Shown here one piece after another: positions 1 to 7,839 of a DNA stretch of 16,980 bases. Under the pieces are notes generated by a model. The model was not told the origin of the DNA. It saw only the letters and a list, made by a program, of their open reading frames with translations, and did not search any database. Positions within the stretch are counted from its first letter, which is position 1. The number at the start of each line of letters is the position of its first letter. Position numbers and translations under genes: made by a program. This stretch comes from an uncultured Alphaproteobacteria bacterium (lineage in GTDB: Bacteria; Pseudomonadota; Alphaproteobacteria; CALKHQ01): NCBI GenBank assembly GCA_937988735.1, contig CALKHQ010000086.1, forward strand, positions 1-16,980. Direction: 5' to 3'.

Positions 1-1
1 C

Positions 2-625
<624 letters not shown>

Positions 626-634
626 TCGGTAACG

Positions 635-649
635 GGCGCCGTCGGCGCC
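635..649 (+). terminator. Short GC hairpin after ntrC
   Basis: Ten bases after the ntrC stop, GGCGCC (635-640) pairs with GGCGCC (644-649) across the loop GTC. No T-run follows, so intrinsic termination is doubtful. It could end or stabilise the ntrC transcript. An imperfect inverted repeat (659-667 with 678-686, one mismatch) follows. The rest of the 626-761 gap is GC-rich with no convincing promoter. Confidence 0.3.
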
Positions 650-761
650 AGCGGACGTGCGGGCGGCCGGGGCTGCCGCCACCCGCCGGTTCAATCTTTC
701 GCGGCCCGCTCGGCCCGCGCCCTGCGCGCCGGGCCCGCGTTGCCGCGTACGGTGAGGGTCC

Positions 762-3104
762 ATGACCAGCGAAGCCGTCGCGCCGCCAGCCTCAGCGCGA
801 CGCAGCGTGGGCGCATGGCTGCGCCGGATCGCCACAAGCCGAAGCCTGACCATCGTGCTGCTGGTCATCGCGGTCGGCTGCGCGGTCGCCACCTACATGG
901 CCTTCGCGGGCATTCCGCCGTTCCGCGAGGACCCGACCGCGACGGTGGTCCTGATCAACATCGACCTGCTGGTCCTGGTCGCGCTGGGCAGCATCATCGC
1001 GGTCAACCTGGTCCAGGTCTGGGCCGCACGCCGGCGCGGCTCCGCCGGCTCGCGGCTGCACATCCGGCTGGTGGTCCGCTTCGGCGTCCTCGCCGTCGCG
1101 CCGACAATCGTGGTCGCGATCTTCTCCATGCTGTTCTTCACCTTCGGCCTGCAGGCCTGGTTCTCGGACCGGGTGCGGACCGCGGTGGACACCTCGCTCG
1201 CGGTCGCCCAGGCCTATCTGGAGGAGCATCGCCGGGGCATCCAGGCGCAGGTGCTGGCGATGGCGGCGGACCTCAACCGCGCCGCGCCGGCGGCAGTCGA
1301 GGAGCCGCAGCGCTTCGCGGAGTTCCTGGTGGCCCAGGGCCATGTGCGCGGGCTGCCCGAGGCGGTGGTGTTCACCACCGACGGCAGCATCCTGTCCAGC
1401 GTGGACTTCGCCTCCCGCGCCGACCTCGATCCCAGCCGGCTGCCGAAGGAGGCGATCGAGGCTGCCGCCCGCGGCGAGATCGTGCTGATGACGACGGAAG
1501 ACGAGGACCGGGTGCGCGCCCTCGTCCGGCTGGAGGCGCTGCACAACGCCTTCCTCTACGTCGGCCGCGAGATCGACCCGCAGGTGATCAACTACATCGA
1601 GCAGACCAGCGGCGCGGTCAGCGAATATGCGATGCTGGAGGAGCGGCTGTCGGACCTCCAGGTCACCTTCGCCATCATCTTCGTCATGCTGGCGCTGCTG
1701 CTGCTGTTCACGGCGGTGATGCTGGGGCTGCAGTTCGCCAACAACCTGGCCCGTCCGATCAGCGCCCTGATCGGCGCCGCCGACCGGGTGCGCGAGGGCG
1801 ACCTCAACGTCCATGTCGACACCGACCGCAGCGAGAACGAGCTCGCCACGCTCAGCCGCGCCTTCAACCGGATGACCGAGCAGCTGCGGGCCCAGCGCAC
1901 GGAGCTGATCCAGGCCAACGAGCAGATCGACCGCCGGCGGCGCTTCAACGAGGCCGTGGTCGCCGGCGTGTCCGCGGGCGTGATCGGGCTGGACGCCAAC
2001 GGCTCGGTCCACCTCGCCAACGACACCGCCGCCCGGCTGCTCGACACGACGCCGGATGCGCTGCGGGGGGCCGACCTGGCGGTGGTGGCGCCGGACATGG
2101 CGCCGATCCTGCGGCTGGCGCGGCGGCGGCCGAGCGGCTTCATCGAGACCCAGGTCACGGTTGAGCGCAACGGTGACCTCCGGAACCTGATCGTGCGTGT
2201 GGCGACCGAGCGGGTCGATTCGGAGGTGAAGGGCTATGTGGTCACCTTCGACGACATCACCGAGCTGGGAGCGGCCCAGCGCAAGGCGGCGTGGGCGGAC
2301 GTGGCGCGGCGGATCGCGCACGAGATCAAGAACCCGCTGACTCCCATCCAGCTTTCGGCCGAGCGCCTGAAACGGCGCTATCTCAAGCAGATAACGGACG
2401 ATCCCGAGACGTTCCAGCTGTGCACCGACACCATCGTCCGCCATGTCGACCACATGCGGCGCATGGTGGACGAGTTCTCGGCCTTCGCCCGGATGCCGTC
2501 GCCGAAGATGGAGCAGGTGGACCTGCGGGTGGTGTGCGCCCAGGCGGTGGTGCTGCAACGAACCGCCCATGGCAACATCCGCTTTGTGTACGATCTGCCG
2601 GAGGCGCCGATTCGGATCTCCTGCGATCCCCAGCAGGTGGGGCAGGCACTGACCAACCTGCTCCAGAATGCGATCGACGCCATCGAGGGCAGGGAAGGCC
2701 CGCCCGAGGAGCTTCCGCAGGGTGAGATCGTGATCGCCATCGAGTCCGACCAGCACGCTGCGCGAATCACGGTGAGCGACAATGGCCGCGGGCTGCCGAC
2801 CCACGAGCGCCACCGGCTGACCGAGCCCTATGTCACCACCCGCACCAAGGGCACCGGGCTCGGCCTCGCCATCGTCAAGCGGATCGTGGAGGACCATCGC
2901 GGCGAGCTGCTGCTCGCCGACCGGCCGGGCGGCGGCGCCAGCGTGACCCTGGTGCTGCCGATGGACCGGTCGGCCGCGGCCACGCTCAAGACCGAGGCGC
3001 GCCAGCAGGGGCAGGCGGAGGACGACGGGAATCCCGTTGACGACGCGGCCGGGCTGGGGCACGAGGCGGCCTCTCGACGCCCGCGGGCGAACATCGCGGA
3101 GTGA
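762..3104 (+). CDS. ntrY: Sensor histidine kinase NtrY
   Basis: A 780-residue membrane histidine kinase, the partner of NtrX in nitrogen or redox sensing. Hydrophobic segments lie at about residues 29-49, 60-86, 104-128 and 302-324, and the 134-300 stretch is probably periplasmic. A HAMP domain follows (about 328-380), then a PAS-like domain (395-510). The phosphoacceptor is H520 in the H-box IAHEIKNPLTPIQLSAERLK. The ATPase domain has its N-box at N632-N636, G1 box DNGRG at 673-677 and G2 box GTGLGL at 697-702. All catalytic motifs are intact. The length and four-TM topology fit the NtrY family. The ATG at 762 follows a weak GAGGG-like site at 754-758. A polar tail of about 45 residues after the ATPase domain is not conserved in kinases generally. 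The gene ends 12 bp before ntrX, so the two are probably co-transcribed. Confidence 0.95.
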   Translation: MTSEAVAPPASARRSVGAWLRRIATSRSLTIVLLVIAVGCAVATYMAFAGIPPFREDPTATVVLINIDLLVLVALGSIIAVNLVQVWAARRRGSAGSRLHIRLVVRFGVLAVAPTIVVAIFSMLFFTFGLQAWFSDRVRTAVDTSLAVAQAYLEEHRRGIQAQVLAMAADLNRAAPAAVEEPQRFAEFLVAQGHVRGLPEAVVFTTDGSILSSVDFASRADLDPSRLPKEAIEAAARGEIVLMTTEDEDRVRALVRLEALHNAFLYVGREIDPQVINYIEQTSGAVSEYAMLEERLSDLQVTFAIIFVMLALLLLFTAVMLGLQFANNLARPISALIGAADRVREGDLNVHVDTDRSENELATLSRAFNRMTEQLRAQRTELIQANEQIDRRRRFNEAVVAGVSAGVIGLDANGSVHLANDTAARLLDTTPDALRGADLAVVAPDMAPILRLARRRPSGFIETQVTVERNGDLRNLIVRVATERVDSEVKGYVVTFDDITELGAAQRKAAWADVARRIAHEIKNPLTPIQLSAERLKRRYLKQITDDPETFQLCTDTIVRHVDHMRRMVDEFSAFARMPSPKMEQVDLRVVCAQAVVLQRTAHGNIRFVYDLPEAPIRISCDPQQVGQALTNLLQNAIDAIEGREGPPEELPQGEIVIAIESDQHAARITVSDNGRGLPTHERHRLTEPYVTTRTKGTGLGLAIVKRIVEDHRGELLLADRPGGGASVTLVLPMDRSAAATLKTEARQQGQAEDDGNPVDDAAGLGHEAASRRPRANIAE

Positions 3105-3116
3105 TGTGTTCCGGCC

Positions 3117-4508
3117 ATGGCGCGTGATGTACTGGTTGTCGACGACGAAGCCGACATTCGGCTGCTGATCGCCGGCACGCTGCAGGACGAGGGCTACACC
3201 ACCCGCGAGGCCGCCAACAGCGACCAGGCGCTGGCGGCGGTCCGCGAACGTCAGCCCAACCTGGTGATCCTCGACATCTGGCTCGAGGGCAGCCAGCTCG
3301 ACGGCATGCAGGTGCTCGAGATCCTCCTGCGCGACCATCCGAACATGCCGATCGTGATGATCTCCGGCCACGGCTCCATCGAAACCGCGGTGGCCGCGAT
3401 CAAGCTCGGTGCTTACGACTTCATCGAGAAGCCGTTCAAGTCCGACCGCCTGCTGCTGGTGGTCGAGCGGGCGGTGGAACAGGCGCGGCTGCGGGCCGAG
3501 AACACGGAGCTCCGGCTGCGCGCCGGCACGGAGACCGAGCTCCTCGGCAGTTCGCCCGCGGTCAACCAGCTCCGCCAGGCGATCCAGCGGGTGGCGCCGA
3601 CGGGCAGCCGCGTGCTGCTGTTCGGTGCGCCCGGCAGCGGCAAGGAGGTTGTCGCCCGTCTGCTGCACCGCAAGTCGCGACGGATGGACGGTCCCTTCGT
3701 CGTGCTCAACTGCGCCACCCTCAACCCGGACCGGCTGGAGATCGAGCTGTTTGGCGAGGAATCGGCCGGGGACGGCCGGCGCAAGATCGGCACCTTCGAG
3801 CACGCCCACGGCGGCACCCTGCTGCTGGACGAGGTTGCGGACATGCCGCTGGAGACCCAGGGCAAGATCGTCCGCGTCCTGCAGGAACAGACGTTCGAGC
3901 GCGTCGGCGGCTCGACCCGGGTGCACGTCGATGTCCGCGTCATCGCCTCGACCAACCGCAACCTCGCCGAGCTGATGGCGGCGGGCCAGTTCCGCGAGGA
4001 CCTCTATTACCGCCTGAACGTGGTGCCGCTGACAGTGCCGTCGCTGGCCGACCGGCGCGAGGACATCCCGGTGCTGGCGCGGCATTTCATGAAGCTCGCC
4101 GCGCAGTCCGCCGGCCTCGCCCCGCGCGAGCTCAGCGAGGACGCCATCGCGGCGCTGCAGGCCTATGACTGGCCGGGCAACGTCCGCCAGCTCCGCAACG
4201 TCATGGACTGGCTGCTGATCATGGCACCGGGCGGCGGCCGCGAACCGATCCGCGCCGACATGCTGCCGCCGGAAATCTCGGCCGCGACCCCGCCGGCGCT
4301 GCGGTGGGAGCAGTCGGGCGAGATCATGGGGCTGCCGCTGCGCGAGGCGCGCGAAACCTTCGAGCGGCAGTATCTGACGGCGCAGGTCAATCGCTTCGGC
4401 GGCAACATCTCGCGGACCGCTTCCTTCGTCGGCATGGAGCGGTCGGCTCTCCATCGCAAGCTGAAGGCGCTCGGCGTCGCGGCCCCTGGCAAGGCCAACG
4501 GCGACTGA
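3117..4508 (+). CDS. ntrX: Response regulator NtrX (AAA+ family)
   Basis: A 463-residue NtrC-family regulator, cognate to NtrY. The receiver domain (1-120) keeps the acidic pair D9/D10, the phosphoacceptor D53 in VILDIWLEG, and K105 in IEKPFKS. The AAA+ domain (about 140-365) has Walker A GAPGSGK (170-176), Walker B LLLDE (D238/E239) and WPGNVRQLRN. The C terminus (about 425-455) is a Fis-type HTH (NISRTASFVGMERSALHRKL). The GAFTGA loop that contacts sigma-54 in NtrC is absent: after ELFGEE the sequence reads SAGDGRRKIGTFEHA. As I recall, alphaproteobacterial NtrX proteins commonly lack this loop and may act as conventional DNA-binding regulators. Start ATG 3117 gives a receiver domain at the normal N terminus; the only nearby Shine-Dalgarno-like bases (GGAG, 3098-3101) are distant, so coupling to ntrY is likely. 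Confidence 0.95.
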   Translation: MARDVLVVDDEADIRLLIAGTLQDEGYTTREAANSDQALAAVRERQPNLVILDIWLEGSQLDGMQVLEILLRDHPNMPIVMISGHGSIETAVAAIKLGAYDFIEKPFKSDRLLLVVERAVEQARLRAENTELRLRAGTETELLGSSPAVNQLRQAIQRVAPTGSRVLLFGAPGSGKEVVARLLHRKSRRMDGPFVVLNCATLNPDRLEIELFGEESAGDGRRKIGTFEHAHGGTLLLDEVADMPLETQGKIVRVLQEQTFERVGGSTRVHVDVRVIASTNRNLAELMAAGQFREDLYYRLNVVPLTVPSLADRREDIPVLARHFMKLAAQSAGLAPRELSEDAIAALQAYDWPGNVRQLRNVMDWLLIMAPGGGREPIRADMLPPEISAATPPALRWEQSGEIMGLPLREARETFERQYLTAQVNRFGGNISRTASFVGMERSALHRKLKALGVAAPGKANGD

Positions 4509-4526
4509 CGGCGCGGCCGCGCCGTC
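4507..4526. repeat. Perfect 20-bp palindrome at the ntrX/trkA boundary
   Basis: The half-site GACGGCGCGG is followed immediately by its exact reverse complement. It starts inside the ntrX stop codon (4506-4508) and ends 18 bp before the trkA ATG. In RNA it would fold as an 8-bp stem with a GGCC loop. There is no T-run, so it resembles an operator, RNA-stability hairpin or attenuator more than an intrinsic terminator. Function is not shown. Confidence 0.5.
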
Positions 4527-4544
4527 CCCGCGCACGGGGGTTCG

Positions 4545-5918
4545 ATGAAGGTCATCATCTGCGGAGCCGGCCAGGTCGGGTTCAACATCGCGCGCTATCT
4601 CGCGCCCGAGAACGACGTCACCGTCATCGACCGGCGGCCGGAGCTGGTGGCGAAGATCAGCGACCAGCTCGACGTCCAGGGCATCACCGGCCACGCCGCG
4701 CACCCGCCTGTGCTGGAGCAGGCCGGCGCGGGCGACTGCGAGATGCTGATCGCCGTCACCCAGTCGGACGAGGTGAACATGGTTGCGTGCCAGGTGGCGC
4801 ACAGCCTGTTCAACGTGCCGCGGAAGATCGCGCGCATCCGCCACCAGAGCTACCTCGACCCGATCTACGGCGACCTGTTCAGCCGCGACCACCTGCCGAT
4901 CGACGTGATCATCTCGCCGGAGGTGGAGGTCGCCCGCGCGATCGCCCGTCGGCTGCACGTTCCCGGTGCCTTCGACGTGATCCCGCTGGCCGACGACAAG
5001 GTGCGGGCTGCCGGCGTGCGGCTGACCAGGGAATGTCCGGTCATCAACACGCCGCTCCGCCAGCTCACCACGCTGTTTCCCGACCTCCACATCGTGGTGT
5101 TCGGGATCCTGCGCGGCGAGCGCGCGATCGTGCCGACGAGCAACGACCAGATGCTGCCCGGCGACGAGGTCTACTTCATGGCCGAGACCAGCCACCTCGC
5201 CCGCGCGCTGGCGATCTTCGGCCATTCGGAGCAGGAGGCCCGCCGGGTCATCATCATCGGCGGCGGCAACATCGGCCTGAGCCTTGCCGAGATGATTGAG
5301 GACCAGTTCGAGGGCGTCTCGGCCAAGCTGATCGAGATGGACCGGGAGCGTGCCCGCCATGTCGCCGAGCGGCTGAGCCGGGTGCGGGTGCTGCACGGCG
5401 ACGGACTGGACCCGGAGGTGCTGGAGGAGGCGAACGTCGCCGCGACCGAAACGGTGGTCACGGTGACCGACGGCGACGAGGTCAACATCCTCGCCGGCCT
5501 GCTGGCCAAGCGCTACGGCTGCCAGCGGGCGGTGGTGCTGATCAACGCCTCCACCTACACGCCGCTGATCGGCTCGCTCGGCATCGACGTGGTGGTCAGT
5601 CCGCGGGCGATCACCGTCTCGACCATCCTGCAGCACATCCGCCGCGGCCGGATCCTCTCGGTCAACTCGGTACGCGAGGGCTTCGGAGAGGTGATCGTGG
5701 CCGAGGCGCTGGAGACGTCGCCCCTGGTCGGCAAGACGCTGCGCGAGGCGAAGCTGCCCGATGGCGTCATCGTCGGCTGCGTCGTCCGCGGCGAGGAGGT
5801 GATCATCGCCCGGCCGAACACGGTGATCCAGGCGCGCGACCGGGTGGTGCTCTTTGCCGCAACCGGCACCATCCGCCGGGTGGAGAAGCTCTTTGCCGTC
5901 CGGTTCGAGTATTTCTAG
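4545..5918 (+). CDS. trkA: Trk potassium uptake protein TrkA
   Basis: A 457-residue cytoplasmic regulator of Trk/Ktr potassium channels, which binds nucleotide and gates the TrkH/TrkG membrane subunit. It has the usual tandem layout: an RCK_N Rossmann domain starting CGAGQVG (residues 6-12) with D29 ending beta-2, an RCK_C domain, then a second Rossmann domain starting GGGNIG (239-244) and a second RCK_C domain reaching the end. The length matches full-length TrkA (about 458 residues). ATG 4545 follows the G-run ACGGGGG (4534-4540) and places the first glycine motif at the normal N terminus. No trkH is visible in the window. The position directly after ntrX is a known alphaproteobacterial arrangement. 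Confidence 0.96.
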   Translation: MKVIICGAGQVGFNIARYLAPENDVTVIDRRPELVAKISDQLDVQGITGHAAHPPVLEQAGAGDCEMLIAVTQSDEVNMVACQVAHSLFNVPRKIARIRHQSYLDPIYGDLFSRDHLPIDVIISPEVEVARAIARRLHVPGAFDVIPLADDKVRAAGVRLTRECPVINTPLRQLTTLFPDLHIVVFGILRGERAIVPTSNDQMLPGDEVYFMAETSHLARALAIFGHSEQEARRVIIIGGGNIGLSLAEMIEDQFEGVSAKLIEMDRERARHVAERLSRVRVLHGDGLDPEVLEEANVAATETVVTVTDGDEVNILAGLLAKRYGCQRAVVLINASTYTPLIGSLGIDVVVSPRAITVSTILQHIRRGRILSVNSVREGFGEVIVAEALETSPLVGKTLREAKLPDGVIVGCVVRGEEVIIARPNTVIQARDRVVLFAATGTIRRVEKLFAVRFEYF

Positions 5919-5948
5919 AGCCGCACGCGCCCTGAGCCGGAGTCGACG

Positions 5949-6821
5949 ATGCCCCGCTACGCCTATGTGAATGGCCGCTACGTGCCCCACCAGTACGCCC
6001 GGGTCCACATCGAGGACCGGGGCTACCAGCTTGCCGACGGCGTCTACGAAGTGCTGCCGGTCGTGGACGGGGTTCCGCTGGACGAGAAGCTCCACCTCGA
6101 CCGGCTCGACCGCTCGATGCGCGAGATCGCGATCCGCTGGCCGATGGCGCGCAGGGCGATGGAGCTGGTCGCGCGCGAGCTCCTGCGGCGCAACCGGCTG
6201 CAGCACGGCCTGCTCTACATCCAGGTCACCCGCGGGGTGGCGCCCCGCGACCATCCGTTCCCGCCGGCGAGCGTCCGCCCCTCTCTGGTGATGACGACCA
6301 TGCGCCGGCCGGCCGCGAAGCGGGCAGGGGAGGTGACCGGCATTACGGTCATCACGACCCCGGATCTGCGCTGGAAGCGCTGTGACATCAAGGCGATCGG
6401 CCTTCTTCCTAACGTTTTGGCCAAGCAGCGGGCGATCGAGGCCGGCGCCGACGAGGCGTGGATGGTGGACGAGGCGGGCATGGTGACCGAGGGCTCCTCC
6501 ACCAACGCCTGGATCGTGACGAAGGATGGCGCGCTGGTGACGCGCCAGGCCGACAGCAGCATCCTCAACGGCATCACCCGGCAGGTGATCCTCGACCTGG
6601 TCCGGCGCGAGGGCCTGCGGTTCGAGGAGCGGCCGTTCTCCCTCGACGAGGCGCGGGAGGCGCGCGAGGCCTTCATCACCTCGAGCTCGAACTACGCCCT
6701 GCCCGTGATCGCGATCGACGGCCGGCCGGTCGGCAACGGTGCCCCGGGGCTGCTGACGACGCGATTGCGCGACCTCAGCCTCGACCTGGCGGCAGCGGCA
6801 GTCGCCGCCGCGAAGCGATGA
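5949..6821 (+). CDS. dat: D-amino-acid aminotransferase (class IV, PLP)
   Basis: A 290-residue fold-type IV PLP aminotransferase, probably D-alanine transaminase, interconverting D-alanine/2-oxoglutarate with pyruvate/D-glutamate. It opens with YVNGRYVPHQYARVHIEDRG, the typical substrate-loop region, then GVYEVLPV. The Schiff-base lysine is K148 in CDIKAIGLLPNVLAKQ. E and S/T residues of the PLP pocket are in VTEGSSTNAWIV, and the distal cofactor loop contains LNGITRQVILDL. GGAG at 5939-5942, six bases before the ATG, supports the start. Branched-chain aminotransferase (ilvE) and aminodeoxychorismate lyase (pabC) share the fold; the RGVAPRDHPFP segment and the context favour D-amino-acid specificity. 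Its stop overlaps the start of the next gene. Confidence 0.88.
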   Translation: MPRYAYVNGRYVPHQYARVHIEDRGYQLADGVYEVLPVVDGVPLDEKLHLDRLDRSMREIAIRWPMARRAMELVARELLRRNRLQHGLLYIQVTRGVAPRDHPFPPASVRPSLVMTTMRRPAAKRAGEVTGITVITTPDLRWKRCDIKAIGLLPNVLAKQRAIEAGADEAWMVDEAGMVTEGSSTNAWIVTKDGALVTRQADSSILNGITRQVILDLVRREGLRFEERPFSLDEAREAREAFITSSSNYALPVIAIDGRPVGNGAPGLLTTRLRDLSLDLAAAAVAAAKR

Positions 6822-7483
6822 CCGCCCCGCTCCCGGCGCCGCGCGCCGTCCTGTTCGACTGGGACGACACTCTCGTCGACAACTGGGGCGCCATCGCCCA
6901 TGCGCTCAACGCCGCCTACGCGGCCTTCGGCATGCCGCGGCTGAGCGTCGCAGAGGTGAAGCGGCGCGCGACCCGATCGATGCGCGACAGCTTCCCCGAG
7001 ATCTTCGGGCTCGACTGGATGCGTGCGCGCGACCTTTTCCTCGCCACCTTTGCCGAGCACCACATTGCCCAGCTCGAGGTGAAGCCGGGCGCGGCCGCGC
7101 TGCTGGATGCGCTGCGCGAGGCTGGCGTCGTCACCGCGGTCGTCAGCAACAAGAACGGGCCGTTCCTGCGCGAGGAAGCGGAGCACCTGGGCTGGACCGA
7201 ACGGTTCCTCGCCCTGGTCGGCGCGGGCGACGCGCCCGCGGACAAGCCGGACCCGGCCGCCGTGGCCCTGGCTCTCTCCGGCGCGGGACTTTCGCCGGGG
7301 CCCGATGTGTGGCTGGTCGGCGATTCCACCATCGACATGGCCTGTGCTGCGGCAACAGGTTGCACCGGAATCCGTGTTGAGTGGGCCGAACAACGCGGAA
7401 ATGTGGTAGATGGCCAGAAGCGCAGCGTGAGCTCCTTGGAGGAAGTGCAGGCGCTTGTTTCGGCGCTGCACGGCTCCATATGA
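6818..7483 (+). CDS. HAD-superfamily phosphatase (phosphoglycolate phosphatase-like)
   Basis: A 221-residue HAD hydrolase with all four motifs: motif I FDWDDTLVD with nucleophile D14 and general acid D16, motif II S110-N111, motif III K143 in ADKPDP, and motif IV GDSTID with D169 and D173. The helical insert between motifs I and II is a C1-type cap, as in Gph-like phosphatases, so a small phosphorylated metabolite is the likely substrate; the exact one is unknown. The ATG at 6818 overlaps the stop of the aminotransferase as ATGA, indicating translational coupling, and motif I at residue 14 supports this start. The same frame is open further upstream inside the aminotransferase gene, but that part has no HAD character. 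No strong Shine-Dalgarno site precedes it. Confidence 0.88.
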   Translation: MTAPLPAPRAVLFDWDDTLVDNWGAIAHALNAAYAAFGMPRLSVAEVKRRATRSMRDSFPEIFGLDWMRARDLFLATFAEHHIAQLEVKPGAAALLDALREAGVVTAVVSNKNGPFLREEAEHLGWTERFLALVGAGDAPADKPDPAAVALALSGAGLSPGPDVWLVGDSTIDMACAAATGCTGIRVEWAEQRGNVVDGQKRSVSSLEEVQALVSALHGSI

Positions 7484-7578
7484 GACACTTGACCCAACGA
7501 CAAGGCGCGACGGGGTGTGAAACCGAGGGGAGAGTAGGGCGTTCTCCGCAAAAACGGCTAAAAAATGAGGGTCCCCAA
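7484..7578 (+). promoter_or_regulatory. hfq leader with A-rich tract and possible promoter
   Basis: This 95-bp gap probably holds the hfq promoter. CTTGAC (7488-7493) matches the alphaproteobacterial -35 hexamer, but no good -10 follows at 16-18 bp, so the promoter is uncertain. Bases 7548-7567 are strikingly A-rich for this DNA, with runs of A5 and A6, just before the ribosome site GAGGG (7567-7571). Hfq's distal face is known to bind A-rich RNA, so autoregulation is possible but inferred. Confidence 0.4.
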
Positions 7579-7839
7579 ATGCCAAACGATACGCACAACG
7601 TGCAGGACGTCTTTCTGAACCATATCCGCAAGCAGAAGACCCCGGTCACCATCTTCCTGGTCAACGGCGTCAAGTTGCAGGGGGTAATCACCTGGTTCGA
7701 CAACTATTCGGTGCTGCTGCGCCGTGACGGGCACTCGCAGCTCGTGTACAAGCACGCCATCTCGACCGTGATGCCCGCCACGGCCATCAACCTGTTCGAG
7801 GGCGAGAAGGAGACAGAACGGGACGATGTCCGCAGCTGA
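7579..7839 (+). CDS. hfq: RNA chaperone Hfq
   Basis: An 86-residue Sm-like protein that forms a hexamer, binds U-rich sRNAs and A-rich mRNAs and mediates sRNA-mRNA pairing. The N-terminal helix has NVQDVFLNHIRKQK with Q9 and D10. The Sm1 motif spans VTIFLVNGVKLQGVITWFDNYSVLL (given here in outline, residues 23-47). The Sm2 signature YKHAIST lies at residues 57-63. The tail after the core (residues 70-86) is short and acidic, as usual in alphaproteobacteria. ATG 7579 is supported by GAGGG seven bases upstream and by correct placement of the N-terminal helix. The last 14 bases overlap the start of hflX, the usual hfq-hflX order. Confidence 0.98.
   Translation: MPNDTHNVQDVFLNHIRKQKTPVTIFLVNGVKLQGVITWFDNYSVLLRRDGHSQLVYKHAISTVMPATAINLFEGEKETERDDVRS

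Noticed and set aside
740..2164. Plus-strand frame of 474 residues overlapping the start of ntrY
   Set aside because: Out-of-frame reading of ntrY with P/R/G-rich composition; the ntrY frame holds transmembrane and kinase motifs.
792..6254. Minus-strand open frame of 1820 residues antisense to ntrY, ntrX, trkA and the aminotransferase
   Set aside because: It runs opposite four well-supported genes, has no domain pattern, is rich in R, H, D, A and L, and arises from the lack of stop codons in GC-rich antisense DNA.
7488..7517. Complete sigma-70 promoter for hfq
   Set aside because: CTTGAC is a good -35, but the bases 16-18 bp downstream are G-rich and match no -10 box, so only a partial call was made.
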